16,367 nucleotides of DNA from an uncultured Clostridium sp. (GCA_958349075.1 CATWBR010000036.1:1-16367), one strand, 5' to 3'; positions 1 through 6,860 are shown, numbered from the stretch's first letter. A program made the numbers and translations. The notes: generated by a model from the letters alone, not told the origin.

Positions 1-169
1 ATTTTCAACCAGGTGTCATTATGTCAAGTAAAATGGGCCGTGAATTTGTAACTAATGACGGTTCATGAGAAAAACGGCTGGTCAATGTACATAAAATAAA
101 CCGTAAAAAACAGAGCGCTTTACTAAAAATTTTATAATAACCTTAATAATAATTTTATGAGGCCAGGCA

Positions 170-198
170 TTGACTTTTGTTTAACAAAGTGAGATAAT
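170..198 (+). promoter_or_regulatory. Sigma-A promoter of pckA with palindromic spacer
   Basis: TTGACT (170-175) and GATAAT (193-198) are separated by exactly 17 bases; each box matches 5 of 6 consensus positions. The spacer contains TTTGTT-T-AACAAA (176-188), a perfect 6+6 inverted repeat with a one-base centre, a plausible operator. Transcription would begin near 205, giving a leader of about 30 bases. The sequence upstream (1-169) is AT-rich and shows no convincing gene. Confidence 0.8.
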
Positions 199-236
199 TG
201 AGGCAAATTTGAGGTGCAGTATAAAGGAGGACTAAG

Positions 237-1934
237 ATGTCAACAAAAGCGTACTACCCAATTAGTGAGATCGGCGCAGGTAAGCCGGGTTTTTCTAAGA
301 CAAGATCCATCATTGAAGCAGCTTTCTACGGAAATAATGTGGTGAAAGTAAACACCTTGAAAGAAGCGTATGAATTAGCAAAGAATTCTCCCGGAACTGT
401 TGTAACCGATATGCCGGTATACAGGGGTGAGGAGTTTGGCCTGGAGAAGGATGCGAAAGTACTGTTATTTAACGATGGAGCCATCACCGGACGTTATGCA
501 ACAGCACGCCGTATCGCAGGTGAGCCAGGTGTAGATTGTGCGGCTCTGGATCTCGTAGCCATGGACGCCATTTATGAGTCCCGCTGGAAAACAATGTATC
601 ATGCAGAAGTATTTGTAGGCCTGGATCCTGAATTTATGGTTAAGGCTCATCTGATGATTCCTGAGGGCGAAGAGAATATCATGTATAACTGGATGCTCAA
701 TTTCCAGTATATGTCCGACGAATATGTAAGAATGTATAAGGATTCCAAACCGGTTGGAGACGGCAGGGAAGCCGATATCTATATCTTCTCCGATCCGCAG
801 TGGAACGGTTCCGACCGCCCGAACGTATCCTTAGACTGCCTGTCCGATCCGCAGAAGAAGACACTGTGCTACTTTAACACAGAGACGAACTGTGCATGCA
901 TCCTTGGTATGAGATACTTTGGCGAGCACAAGAAGGGAACGCTTACAATGGCATGGGCAATTGCCAACCGCAACGGTTACGCATCCTGCCACGGCGGCCA
1001 GAAAGAATACACACTGGCAGACGGCAGCAAGTATGTGGCTTCTGTTTACGGCCTGTCAGGTTCCGGTAAATCCACTCTGACCCATGCAAAACATGGCGGA
1101 AAATATGAGATTAAAGTTCTCCATGACGACGCGTTCGTTATCAACACAGATACCTGCGCATCCGTTGCCCTGGAGCCGACATACTTTGATAAGACAGCCG
1201 ATTACCCAACCGGATGTGAGGACAACAAATACCTCCTGACGGCACAGAACTGTTCCGCAACACTTGATGAGGACGGAAAGATTCAGTTAGTGACGGAAGA
1301 CATCCGTAACGGTAACGGACGTGCCATCAAGTCCAAACTCTGGTCCCCGAACCGTGTAGACAAGGTTGATTCCCCTGTCAATGCGATCTTCTGGATCATG
1401 AAAGACCCGACCATCCCGCCGGTAGTAAAATTGAAGGGCGCATCCTTAGCATCCGTTATGGGCGCAACCCTGGCTACCAAACGTTCCTCCGCCGAGCGCC
1501 TGGCTCCCGGTGTAGATCCGAACAAGCTGGTTGTAGTACCGTATGCAAACCCATTTCGTACGTATCCGCTGTCCAATGACTACGATAAGTTCAAGAAACT
1601 GGTGGAAGAAAAGAATGTAGACTGTTACATCGTCAATACCGGTGATTTTATGGGCAAGAAGGTAAAACCGGCCGATACCCTCGGCATTCTCGAAGCAATC
1701 GTGGAGAAAAAGGCACAGTTCCACAAATGGGGTCCGTTCTCCGATATCGAAATTCTGGATTGGGAAGGATTTATCCCGAACATGGAAGATCCGGAGTATG
1801 TTGGCCAGTTAAAGGCACGTATGAACGACCGCGTCAATGAGATCAAAGCATTTGAAGTGGCCAAAGAAGGCTACGATAAGCTTCCTGACGACGCACTTGC
1901 TGCCATTCAGAAAGTGGTTGATGAATTAGGCTGA
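237..1934 (+). CDS. pckA: Phosphoenolpyruvate carboxykinase (ATP type), divergent subfamily
   Basis: This 565-residue cytosolic enzyme interconverts oxaloacetate plus ATP with phosphoenolpyruvate, CO2 and ADP. In fermenting anaerobes it often runs towards carboxylation. Visible motifs are the P-loop GLSGSGKST (residues 272-280), a kinase-2-like HDDAF soon after it, the EHKKG segment (230-234) that corresponds to the metal/substrate lysine region of ATP-PEPCKs, and SCHGG (250-254) with the conserved metal-ligand histidine. The protein is about 25 residues longer than the 540-residue E. coli enzyme. The kinase-2 loop and the usual C-terminal 'AGTERG'-type arginine loop look different (here ATKRSSAERLAP), so it belongs to a diverged branch. 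The ATG has AAAGGAGG 8 bases upstream. The gene is flanked by its own promoter and a terminator, so it is probably monocistronic. Family assignment is firm; the physiological direction is inferred. Confidence 0.95.
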   Translation: MSTKAYYPISEIGAGKPGFSKTRSIIEAAFYGNNVVKVNTLKEAYELAKNSPGTVVTDMPVYRGEEFGLEKDAKVLLFNDGAITGRYATARRIAGEPGVDCAALDLVAMDAIYESRWKTMYHAEVFVGLDPEFMVKAHLMIPEGEENIMYNWMLNFQYMSDEYVRMYKDSKPVGDGREADIYIFSDPQWNGSDRPNVSLDCLSDPQKKTLCYFNTETNCACILGMRYFGEHKKGTLTMAWAIANRNGYASCHGGQKEYTLADGSKYVASVYGLSGSGKSTLTHAKHGGKYEIKVLHDDAFVINTDTCASVALEPTYFDKTADYPTGCEDNKYLLTAQNCSATLDEDGKIQLVTEDIRNGNGRAIKSKLWSPNRVDKVDSPVNAIFWIMKDPTIPPVVKLKGASLASVMGATLATKRSSAERLAPGVDPNKLVVVPYANPFRTYPLSNDYDKFKKLVEEKNVDCYIVNTGDFMGKKVKPADTLGILEAIVEKKAQFHKWGPFSDIEILDWEGFIPNMEDPEYVGQLKARMNDRVNEIKAFEVAKEGYDKLPDDALAAIQKVVDELG

Positions 1935-1975
1935 TAGAAAACTGAAATAACAGGATGCGAAAGCATCGTGATGAA

Positions 1976-2013
1976 GGAAAGACGGTATGGCACGGGCTGT
2001 ACCGCCTTTCTTT
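1976..2013 (+). terminator. Intrinsic terminator after pckA
   Basis: A stem of GAAAG (1977-1981) plus CGGTA (1983-1987) pairs with TACCG (2000-2004) plus CTTTC (2006-2010), with one A/C mismatch and a 12-base loop. It is followed by TTTCCGTATTT. A small GATGC-GAAA-GCATC hairpin lies just before it. The U-tract is short, so termination may be partial and could leave some readthrough into the HAD gene. Confidence 0.6.
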
Positions 2014-2060
2014 CCGTATTTGTAAAGGCAGTGGACAGTAACAAAAGGAGGGAAAGAAAA

Positions 2061-2726
2061 GTGGAGAAAATCATACTGTTTGATCTGGACGGAACGCTGA
2101 CGGATCCGAAGGAAGGGATCACAAAGGCGGTCCAGTATTCCCTGAAAGCATACGGAATAGAGGAAAACGATTTAGACAGCCTGTGTCCTTTTATCGGCCC
2201 TCCTCTGGTGGACAGCTTTGTCGAGTTCTACGGTTTTACCGTGAAGGACGCCAGGGAGACAATCCCTGTATTCCACGAATATTTTACGAAGCAGGGAATG
2301 TTTGAAAATAAAGTGTACCCGGGGATGGAAAAGATGCTCGGAAACTTAAATAGGGCGGGCTTTACGCTGGCCGTGGCCACCTCCAAGCCGGAGATTTTCG
2401 CAGAACAGATTCTTAAGCATTTCGGTCTGCTTTCCTTTTTTAAGCTGGTGGGAGGCGCGGATATGGAAGAAACCCGGGTAAAAAAAGGGGATGTAATTGA
2501 GTATACACTGAAGCGCCTGGGTGCCGATCCGGCCGTCACACCCGTGATTATGGTGGGAGACAGGAAACATGATGTTTTAGGCGCTGCAGAGAATGGAATT
2601 GACTGCATCGGAGTTCTGTACGGCTACGGCTCTCCTGAGGAGCTTATGGGAGCCGGAGCAAAGCATCTGGCAGAAAGTGTGGAGGATCTTGAGAAACTCC
2701 TGCTGTCCGGCGCCTGGAATGCATGA
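2061..2726 (+). CDS. HAD-superfamily hydrolase (phosphoglycolate phosphatase-like)
   Basis: This is a 221-residue cytosolic phosphatase of HAD subfamily IA. Motif I is FDLDGTLTD (residues 7-15), with nucleophile D8 and acid/base D10. An alpha-helical cap follows, then motif II (ATSKP), a motif III lysine, and motif IV (MVGDRKHD) with the Mg-binding aspartates. Likely substrates are small phosphoesters such as phosphoglycolate or a nucleoside/sugar phosphate; the substrate cannot be read from sequence. I chose the GTG at 2061 because AGGAGGG lies 9-10 bases upstream and motif I then sits at the usual distance from the N-terminus. An upstream in-frame ATG at 1968 would lie inside the pckA terminator. 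The 3' end abuts a bidirectional terminator shared with the convergent sigma-factor unit. Confidence 0.85.
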   Translation: MEKIILFDLDGTLTDPKEGITKAVQYSLKAYGIEENDLDSLCPFIGPPLVDSFVEFYGFTVKDARETIPVFHEYFTKQGMFENKVYPGMEKMLGNLNRAGFTLAVATSKPEIFAEQILKHFGLLSFFKLVGGADMEETRVKKGDVIEYTLKRLGADPAVTPVIMVGDRKHDVLGAAENGIDCIGVLYGYGSPEELMGAGAKHLAESVEDLEKLLLSGAWNA

Positions 2727-2763
2727 AAAAAACCGTGGGGCAGAAATTGCCACACGGTTTTTT
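2726..2763. terminator. Bidirectional intrinsic terminator
   Basis: AAAAAACCGTG pairs perfectly with CACGGTTTTTT. An inner GGCA/TGCC extension sits above one mismatch, with a short loop. The A-run on one arm and the T-run on the other let it work for both the HAD gene (plus) and the sigma/anti-sigma/membrane protein unit (minus). The minus-strand stop codon is only 3 bases away. Confidence 0.85.
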
Positions 2764-2765
2764 GC

Positions 2766-3347
2766 CTAGTTTCCTTTATGCTCAAGATAAGGCGGGCTCG
2801 GGATATCCGGGTTATCTTTATTGAGTTCATCGTGTTTTCCCTTAATCAGATAGAGGCCCGCAATGATGATGGCGATTGCCACAACACCCTGAGGCACGGT
2901 GTTGGTAATGAAGCGGATCAGCTCCGACACCTCCTCGGTCAGGTAGAGGGCCGGAATGATGTACCAGAACAAGAGTCTTGAGAACAGCTTCCACAGAATA
3001 CTGATTCCAAAGAAAATCAGGCAGCCTGCCACCAGCTTGTAATGTTTCTTAACGGCATCCTGGTTGGGGGAGATGTCATTCCAGTGAATAATAAAGTCGT
3101 CCTCCAGACTGTAGAATTCCTCATCGCTTAATGAATTCAGATTGTTAGTGTGAAAGAAACTGTAAAACCAGACAATCGGTGACAGGAAGGTCAGGAAGCT
3201 GAGCTGTAAAAAACCTGATATTCCGAGTAACACCGCAAAGATTGCCATGAGGCTGATCCCCTGTTTAAAAAATCCAAGATACATTTCTCCGGCGCCGGGA
3301 ATCAGGGACCAGCAGAAAGTCAATAATTTACTTTTCTTTTTTGTCAT
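2766..3347 (-). CDS. Small multi-pass membrane protein, third gene of the sigma-factor unit
   Basis: This 193-residue protein has about five hydrophobic segments (roughly residues 8-28, 30-50, 52-67, 105-140 as one or two spans, and 148-170) and a charged C-terminus. The start, with IPGAGEMYLGFFKQG near residues 17-31, resembles the glycine-rich turn and first helix of TM2-domain proteins, although the rest is longer. The segment between spans (about 68-100) is acidic and aromatic (LSDEEFYSLEDDFIIHW). The function is not known. Its start overlaps the end of the anti-sigma gene by 20 bases and has GGAGG 9 bases upstream, so the two are translationally linked. It may work with the anti-sigma factor in sensing or anchoring, but that is inferred from position only. 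Confidence 0.75.
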   Translation of the reverse strand: MTKKKSKLLTFCWSLIPGAGEMYLGFFKQGISLMAIFAVLLGISGFLQLSFLTFLSPIVWFYSFFHTNNLNSLSDEEFYSLEDDFIIHWNDISPNQDAVKKHYKLVAGCLIFFGISILWKLFSRLLFWYIIPALYLTEEVSELIRFITNTVPQGVVAIAIIIAGLYLIKGKHDELNKDNPDIPSPPYLEHKGN

Positions 3348-3795
3348 TCTTAAATACCTCCATATTGATATTGGACAGTTTTCCCAACTGTTCCGTTAAA
3401 TAATTTACTGTGTCATAGTAGTACCACTGGCTTTCGGATCTTGCATGGCTTTGTCTTGCAGCCGCATCCTGCCTTGCGCTTATTGCCCTGGAAAGTCCGG
3501 GGAGGATGGTCAGCATAGTCAGCGCGCACAGGACTGCGGCACCTACCTTAAGGCTGAAATAAAACAACTGCAGCCGTTTGGAAAGATGGTTCGTGCCTGC
3601 GATAAGCTGTACGTCTAAATTCCTGCTCCGTTCCAGGATATCGGATTTTAAATGTTTGGGCGTTGTGATAAGTTCCTGCGTCTCGATATAATCGGCAAAC
3701 CGTTCACGGCAGAACGGACATGATGCAAGGTGGGCGCATTCTTCCTGCGTCAGGTTTTCCTTAAACCGCTTCGGATCGATGTGCTGTTTTTCCAT
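3328..3795 (-). CDS. Zinc-finger transmembrane anti-sigma factor
   Basis: The product is about 155 residues. The cytosolic N-terminus carries HLASCPFC (H22-x3-C26-x2-C29), the zinc-binding anti-sigma (ZAS) signature. This module normally clamps the cognate ECF sigma factor. A single hydrophobic span follows at about residues 77-97, then a roughly 50-residue probably extracytoplasmic tail rich in Q, R, S and Y. I chose the ATG at 3795 because AGGAGG (3805-3810) lies 9 bases upstream; an in-frame ATG at 3816 would place the start upstream of that site. The gene overlaps the end of the sigma gene by 35 bases and the next membrane-protein gene by 20, so the three are a tightly coupled operon. The inducing signal and any protease steps are unknown. 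Confidence 0.88.
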   Translation of the reverse strand: MEKQHIDPKRFKENLTQEECAHLASCPFCRERFADYIETQELITTPKHLKSDILERSRNLDVQLIAGTNHLSKRLQLFYFSLKVGAAVLCALTMLTILPGLSRAISARQDAAARQSHARSESQWYYYDTVNYLTEQLGKLSNINMEVFKNDKKEK

Positions 3796-4282
3796 ATGCC
3801 GGTTCCTCCTTCCCATAGAGTTTTTTCAGCATTCCCTTTGCCCTGTAAATCTGGGTCTGCAATGTTTTTATGTTTTTTCCTGTCTTAGCTACAATCTCAC
3901 TGATTTCCATCTCATGATAATAATAGTCAAGGGCCACCTCCCGGTAAGGAGGTTTGAGGGCGAGACAGCAGTCATAGAGCTTCTGTCGTACCTCCTTTTC
4001 CAGGCATTTCTCTTCCACTGAATCAGGCGCAGCGATGGCAGTAAAATAGACGTCTTCAGTGGGTACTGATTTTCTGCCTGCCCGTTTCAGATAGTCGAGG
4101 CTTTTGTTGGTGGCGATTTTGCAAAGCCAAGCCCGCTCGTTGCTGCCATCGAAGAAGGCCATGCTTTTATAAGCGGAAAGAAAAGTCTCCTGGGTCAGAT
4201 CCTCGGCATCAAAATAGTTGCCTGTGAACTTATAGCAGATTGAATATATTAAATTCTGATATTGGTTTATCCATTGTTCCAA
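3761..4282 (-). CDS. ECF-type RNA polymerase sigma factor (sigma-70 family)
   Basis: The product is a roughly 173-residue two-domain sigma factor. Region 2 covers about residues 5-70, with the hallmark FDAEDLTQETFLSAY for core binding and -10 recognition. A variable linker follows, and region 4 spans about 105-155, with YREVALDYYYHEMEISEIA-like helices and a helix-turn-helix around KTLQTQIYRAKGML for -35 recognition. The cognate anti-sigma factor lies directly downstream with an overlapping start. The given start is a TTG codon that lacks a good ribosome binding site. Six codons upstream, an in-frame ATT (4298-4300) lies 7 bases after AAAGGGGG and would add INAEQQ, so the true start may be 4300. 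Such operons are usually autoregulated, but I could not identify a clean ECF promoter upstream. Confidence 0.92.
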   Translation of the reverse strand: MEQWINQYQNLIYSICYKFTGNYFDAEDLTQETFLSAYKSMAFFDGSNERAWLCKIATNKSLDYLKRAGRKSVPTEDVYFTAIAAPDSVEEKCLEKEVRQKLYDCCLALKPPYREVALDYYYHEMEISEIVAKTGKNIKTLQTQIYRAKGMLKKLYGKEEPAYGKTAHRSEAV

Positions 4283-4377
4283 CTGCTGTTCCGCATTAAT
4301 AGGATCGCCCCCTTTCTTATCCGTCTCACTTATATAAACGACGTGCCTCTCCGGATGACTTCAAAAAAGTTTTCAGA

Positions 4378-4406
4378 GTGAAAATGATGTAAACTGCCAA
4401 TAATCT
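4378..4406 (+). promoter_or_regulatory. Candidate promoter for the 4.5-kb noncoding RNA
   Basis: GTGAAA (4378-4383, 4 of 6 matches to TTGACA) and TAATCT (4401-4406, 3 of 6) are spaced by 17 bases. Spacing is ideal but the boxes are weak. If real, transcription would start near 4413, about 80 bases ahead of the folded core. Confidence 0.3.
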
Positions 4407-4490
4407 TAGCAGAGACTGCGGGAAAAGACAAGAGAAATGCGAACGCCGCCGGTGACAGCCGGGGAGCGGAATGGAGAGAGGGATTATGAG

Positions 4491-4691
4491 TCTTCAGTCC
4501 CGGAGTTTAGGTTGTCGCGGCTGGGGAATCCGGGCAGAAAAAGTTCCTGCGGGAAACGCTTGCGCTCTTTGGAGTACATAACGGACACTAACCTCGAAAA
4601 AACCTCGGTAAGTGCCGATGAACTCCCAGGTTCCCTCCGGAATCTTTTTCTCCCTTCTTCCCCACGGGCAGGTTATGACCGGGACTGAAGC
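4491..4691 (+). ncRNA. Highly structured noncoding RNA, about 200 nt core (family unidentified; raiA-type is one candidate)
   Basis: This lies in a stretch of about 700 bases (4283-4989) with no convincing protein gene. CTTCAGTCCCGG (4492-4503) pairs perfectly over 12 bases with CCGGGACTGAAG (4679-4690), closing the element. Nested inside, TGGGGAA (4522-4528) pairs with TTCCCCA (4658-4664), GGG (4532-4534) with CCC (4652-4654), and AGAAAAAG (4536-4543) with CTTTTTCT (4644-4651). A UUCC-UGCG-GGAA hairpin occupies about 4545-4556. The apical arm stacks GGAGT/ACTCC (4571-4575, 4622-4626), CAT/ATG, CGG/CCG, CACT/AGTG and ACC/GGT, separated by unpaired adenines. Adenine-only bulges favour the plus strand as the RNA. 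Four AGGTT and two AACCT copies could form loop contacts. Length and compactness fit the clostridial raiA RNA class, but I could not confirm the family. Confidence 0.6.
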
Positions 4692-4703
4692 GCGTAGGTT
4701 ATC

Positions 4704-4744
4704 GCCATTCCGCCAGGCCTGCGGTGGCTGATTTGTTCTATTTC
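4704..4744 (+). terminator. Terminator-like hairpin after the noncoding RNA
   Basis: GCCA (4704-4707) and CCGC (4710-4713) pair with GCGG (4721-4724) and TGGC (4725-4728), with a TT bulge and a 7-base loop. A T-rich but interrupted run (TGATTTGTTCTATTTC) follows. It is placed correctly to end the RNA core. The stretch after it, up to the deoB promoter (4745-4887), holds only a possible 7-base helix, CAAGTAC (4799-4805) with GTACTTG (4842-4848), and no gene I can support. Confidence 0.45.
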
Positions 4745-4887
4745 ACTTCTGCGATATGTGCATTGCCAAACGGGAGCGTTCAAGGCGCTGAATTATCACA
4801 AGTACCACGACTGCATGATGGACGCGGCAACACCTCCCTCCGTACTTGATGAAAGAGGCATCCTCACATCACAATTAAACTATTTTA

Positions 4888-4916
4888 GTGACAACCCAGC
4901 CAACCTGTTATATACT
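4888..4916 (+). promoter_or_regulatory. Sigma-A promoter of the deoB-deoC unit
   Basis: GTGACA (4888-4893, 5 of 6) and TATACT (4911-4916, 5 of 6) are separated by 17 bases. Transcription would start near 4923, leaving a leader of about 67 bases before deoB. I see no clear DeoR-type palindrome or CcpA cre site overlapping it. Confidence 0.8.
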
Positions 4917-4989
4917 TGTAGTTGTGAAATGATAATGGCGGCTTGTCGACCCGGCCGTGTGCTCATAATACAGAAAAGAGGTAAATGAT

Positions 4990-6150
4990 ATGAAACGTAT
5001 ATTTTTAATTGTACTGGACAGCGTGGGAATCGGAGAGATGCCGGATGCGTCCGACTACGGTGACGCAGGCAGCAACACAATTGCGGCGGCGGCCCGGAGT
5101 TCCTCTTTTTCCATGCCTAATATGCAGAAACTGGGATTTTTTAATATTGACGGCGTTGATTGCCGTGAAAGAAGTGCGTCCCCGTCCGGAGCCTTTGCCA
5201 GAATGACGGAGAAATCCAGAGGAAAGGACACGACGATCGGCCACTGGGAGATTGCGGGCGTTGTTTCCGAGCAGCCGCTCCCAACTTTTCCGGACGGTTT
5301 CCCAAGGGAACTTTTAGATGAATTCGAAAAAGAGACGGGAAGAAAGGTTCTCTGCAATAAGCCGTACTCCGGGACAGAGGTCATCAAGGACTACGGCGAG
5401 GAGCATCTGAAAACGGGAGCGCTGATCGTTTATACGTCGGCGGACAGCGTATTTCAGATTGCAGCCCATGAATCGCTTGTCCCGATTGAGGAGCTTTACC
5501 GTTACTGTGAGATAGCGAGACGTCTCTGCACCGGTAAATTCGGCGTAGGCCGTGTGATTGCCCGCCCGTTTGAGGGAGAATTTCCGTTTAACAGGACTTC
5601 CAGACGCCATGACTATTCTCTGGTGCCGCCTAAGGCTACCATGCTTAACTATATGAAGGATGCCGGAAAAGATGTTCTGGCAGTCGGTAAAATCAATGAT
5701 ATCTTTGCCGGAAGCGGCGTGACGGATATGGTGCGCACCGTGAACAACGGGGACGGCATTGACAAGACGCTTGCCTACGCCAAGAAGGAGTTTAACGGAA
5801 TCTGCTTTACGAACCTGGTGGATTACGATATGCTCTATGGACACAGGAATGACGTGGAGGGTTATGCAAAGGCCCTGACTTATTTTGACGGGCGTCTGCC
5901 GGAGCTCCTTGCGATGCTCGGTAAAGACGATATTCTGATGATTACGGCCGATCACGGCTGCGATCCCAGCACGCCTTCCACAGACCACTCCAGAGAGTAT
6001 ACGCCGCTCGTGATTGCAGGGCCGCCTGTGAAAGAGGGGGTAAACCTGGGAACGAGAAAGACATTTGCCGACATCGCGGCATCCATCCTGGATTATCTCG
6101 ATGTTCCGGGAGAGACGGCCGGCGAGAGCTTTATCGGAGAAATTATTTAA
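4990..6150 (+). CDS. deoB: Phosphopentomutase
   Basis: This 386-residue cytosolic enzyme interconverts (deoxy)ribose 1-phosphate and 5-phosphate, linking nucleoside phosphorolysis to central carbon metabolism. It belongs to the alkaline-phosphatase superfamily with two Mn ions. The N-terminus FLIVLDSVGIGEMPDA carries metal ligand D10. GKDTTIGHWE (residues 79-87) holds the phosphothreonine acceptor (T81 or T82). The C-terminal ITADHGCDPSTPSTDHSREY supplies the remaining metal ligands. Length matches the family (about 390). The ATG has AAGAGG 8 bases upstream. deoC starts 20 bases after the stop, so the two are co-transcribed from the promoter at 4888. The next enzyme in the pathway is DeoC; upstream phosphorolysis is provided by pdp further right. 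Confidence 0.97.
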   Translation: MKRIFLIVLDSVGIGEMPDASDYGDAGSNTIAAAARSSSFSMPNMQKLGFFNIDGVDCRERSASPSGAFARMTEKSRGKDTTIGHWEIAGVVSEQPLPTFPDGFPRELLDEFEKETGRKVLCNKPYSGTEVIKDYGEEHLKTGALIVYTSADSVFQIAAHESLVPIEELYRYCEIARRLCTGKFGVGRVIARPFEGEFPFNRTSRRHDYSLVPPKATMLNYMKDAGKDVLAVGKINDIFAGSGVTDMVRTVNNGDGIDKTLAYAKKEFNGICFTNLVDYDMLYGHRNDVEGYAKALTYFDGRLPELLAMLGKDDILMITADHGCDPSTPSTDHSREYTPLVIAGPPVKEGVNLGTRKTFADIAASILDYLDVPGETAGESFIGEII

Positions 6151-6170
6151 CAGAACGGGGAGAAGTTAAC

Positions 6171-6824
6171 ATGAACAGAGAAAAAATACTGGCAGCGGTG
6201 GATCACACCCTGCTTCATCCGGAATCCACATGGGCGCAGATTCAAGAACTCTGCGACGATGCAGTTAAATACGGGACGGCATCCGTGTGCATCCCTCCTT
6301 CCTTCGTAAAACAGGCAAAGGAGTATGTGGGCGGCAGAATGCGTATCTGTACGGTCATCGGTTTCCCGAATGGATATAACACCGAGGCGGTCAAGGTATT
6401 TGAGACAAAAACAGCCGTTGAGGAGGGCGCCGATGAGATCGATATGGTGATTAACATCGGTGATCTGAAAGACAGAAATGAGGAGAAAATCCTGCATGAG
6501 ATTAAGGCGGTCAAAGAAGCCTGCGCAGGCAATATCCTTAAGGTAATCATCGAGACCTGCCTTCTGACGGAGGAGGAGAAGAGGATTATGTGCCGTCTTG
6601 TGACGGAGGCAAAGGCTGATTATATTAAAACTTCCACCGGCTTTTCCACGGCAGGCGCCACTTTTGACGATATTAAACTTTTTGCCGCCTGCGTAGGCGA
6701 CGGAATCAGGATTAAAGCGGCAGGAGGAATCAGTTCCCTGGAGGATGCGGAGCATTTCATGGAGCTGGGAGCCGACAGGCTGGGCACCAGCAGGGTGGTG
6801 AAGATTATAAAGGAAGAAGCATAA
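6171..6824 (+). CDS. deoC: Deoxyribose-phosphate aldolase
   Basis: This 217-residue class I aldolase (TIM barrel) cleaves 2-deoxyribose 5-phosphate to acetaldehyde and glyceraldehyde 3-phosphate. The Schiff-base lysine is K153 in DYIKTSTGF. The second catalytic lysine is K182 in RIKAAGGIS, and the proton-relay aspartate is D91 in DEIDMVINIG. The phosphate-binding GGI and GTSR segments are near the C-terminus. Length is normal for the short DeoC form. GGGGAG lies about 9 bases before the ATG. It is the last gene of the deoB-deoC unit; a strong terminator begins 36 bases after the stop. Its products feed glycolysis and acetaldehyde reduction. Confidence 0.97.
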   Translation: MNREKILAAVDHTLLHPESTWAQIQELCDDAVKYGTASVCIPPSFVKQAKEYVGGRMRICTVIGFPNGYNTEAVKVFETKTAVEEGADEIDMVINIGDLKDRNEEKILHEIKAVKEACAGNILKVIIETCLLTEEEKRIMCRLVTEAKADYIKTSTGFSTAGATFDDIKLFAACVGDGIRIKAAGGISSLEDAEHFMELGADRLGTSRVVKIIKEEA

Positions 6825-6860
6825 CCGGCTTAAGCAGTTCCATGCCGGAAGGACGACACA

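Noticed and set aside
108..126. CcpA cre-like sequence (GAGCGCTTTAC and flanks) upstream of pckA
   Set aside because: It matches only the core; the outer conserved positions fail on both ends, so I did not list it.
1968..2060. N-terminal extension of the HAD phosphatase from an upstream ATG
   Set aside because: It would be translated from inside the pckA terminator hairpin, and the GTG at 2061 has a good ribosome binding site and correct family spacing.
4321..4380. ECF-type autoregulatory promoter upstream of the sigma gene (minus strand, TGAAAACTTTT and CGTC-like boxes)
   Set aside because: The boxes exist, but the spacing (25 or 14 bases depending on choice) does not fit the usual 16-17.
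4437..4688. 83-codon plus-strand open frame
   Set aside because: It lies almost exactly over the folded RNA, has no ribosome binding site, and its composition (rich in R, S, P, G) resembles no protein family I know.
4758..4988. 76-codon plus-strand open frame before deoB
   Set aside because: It spans the deoB promoter and lacks a ribosome binding site; the translated sequence looks random.
5314..5988. 224-codon minus-strand open frame inside deoB
   Set aside because: It is antisense to the well-conserved phosphopentomutase and shows no domain.
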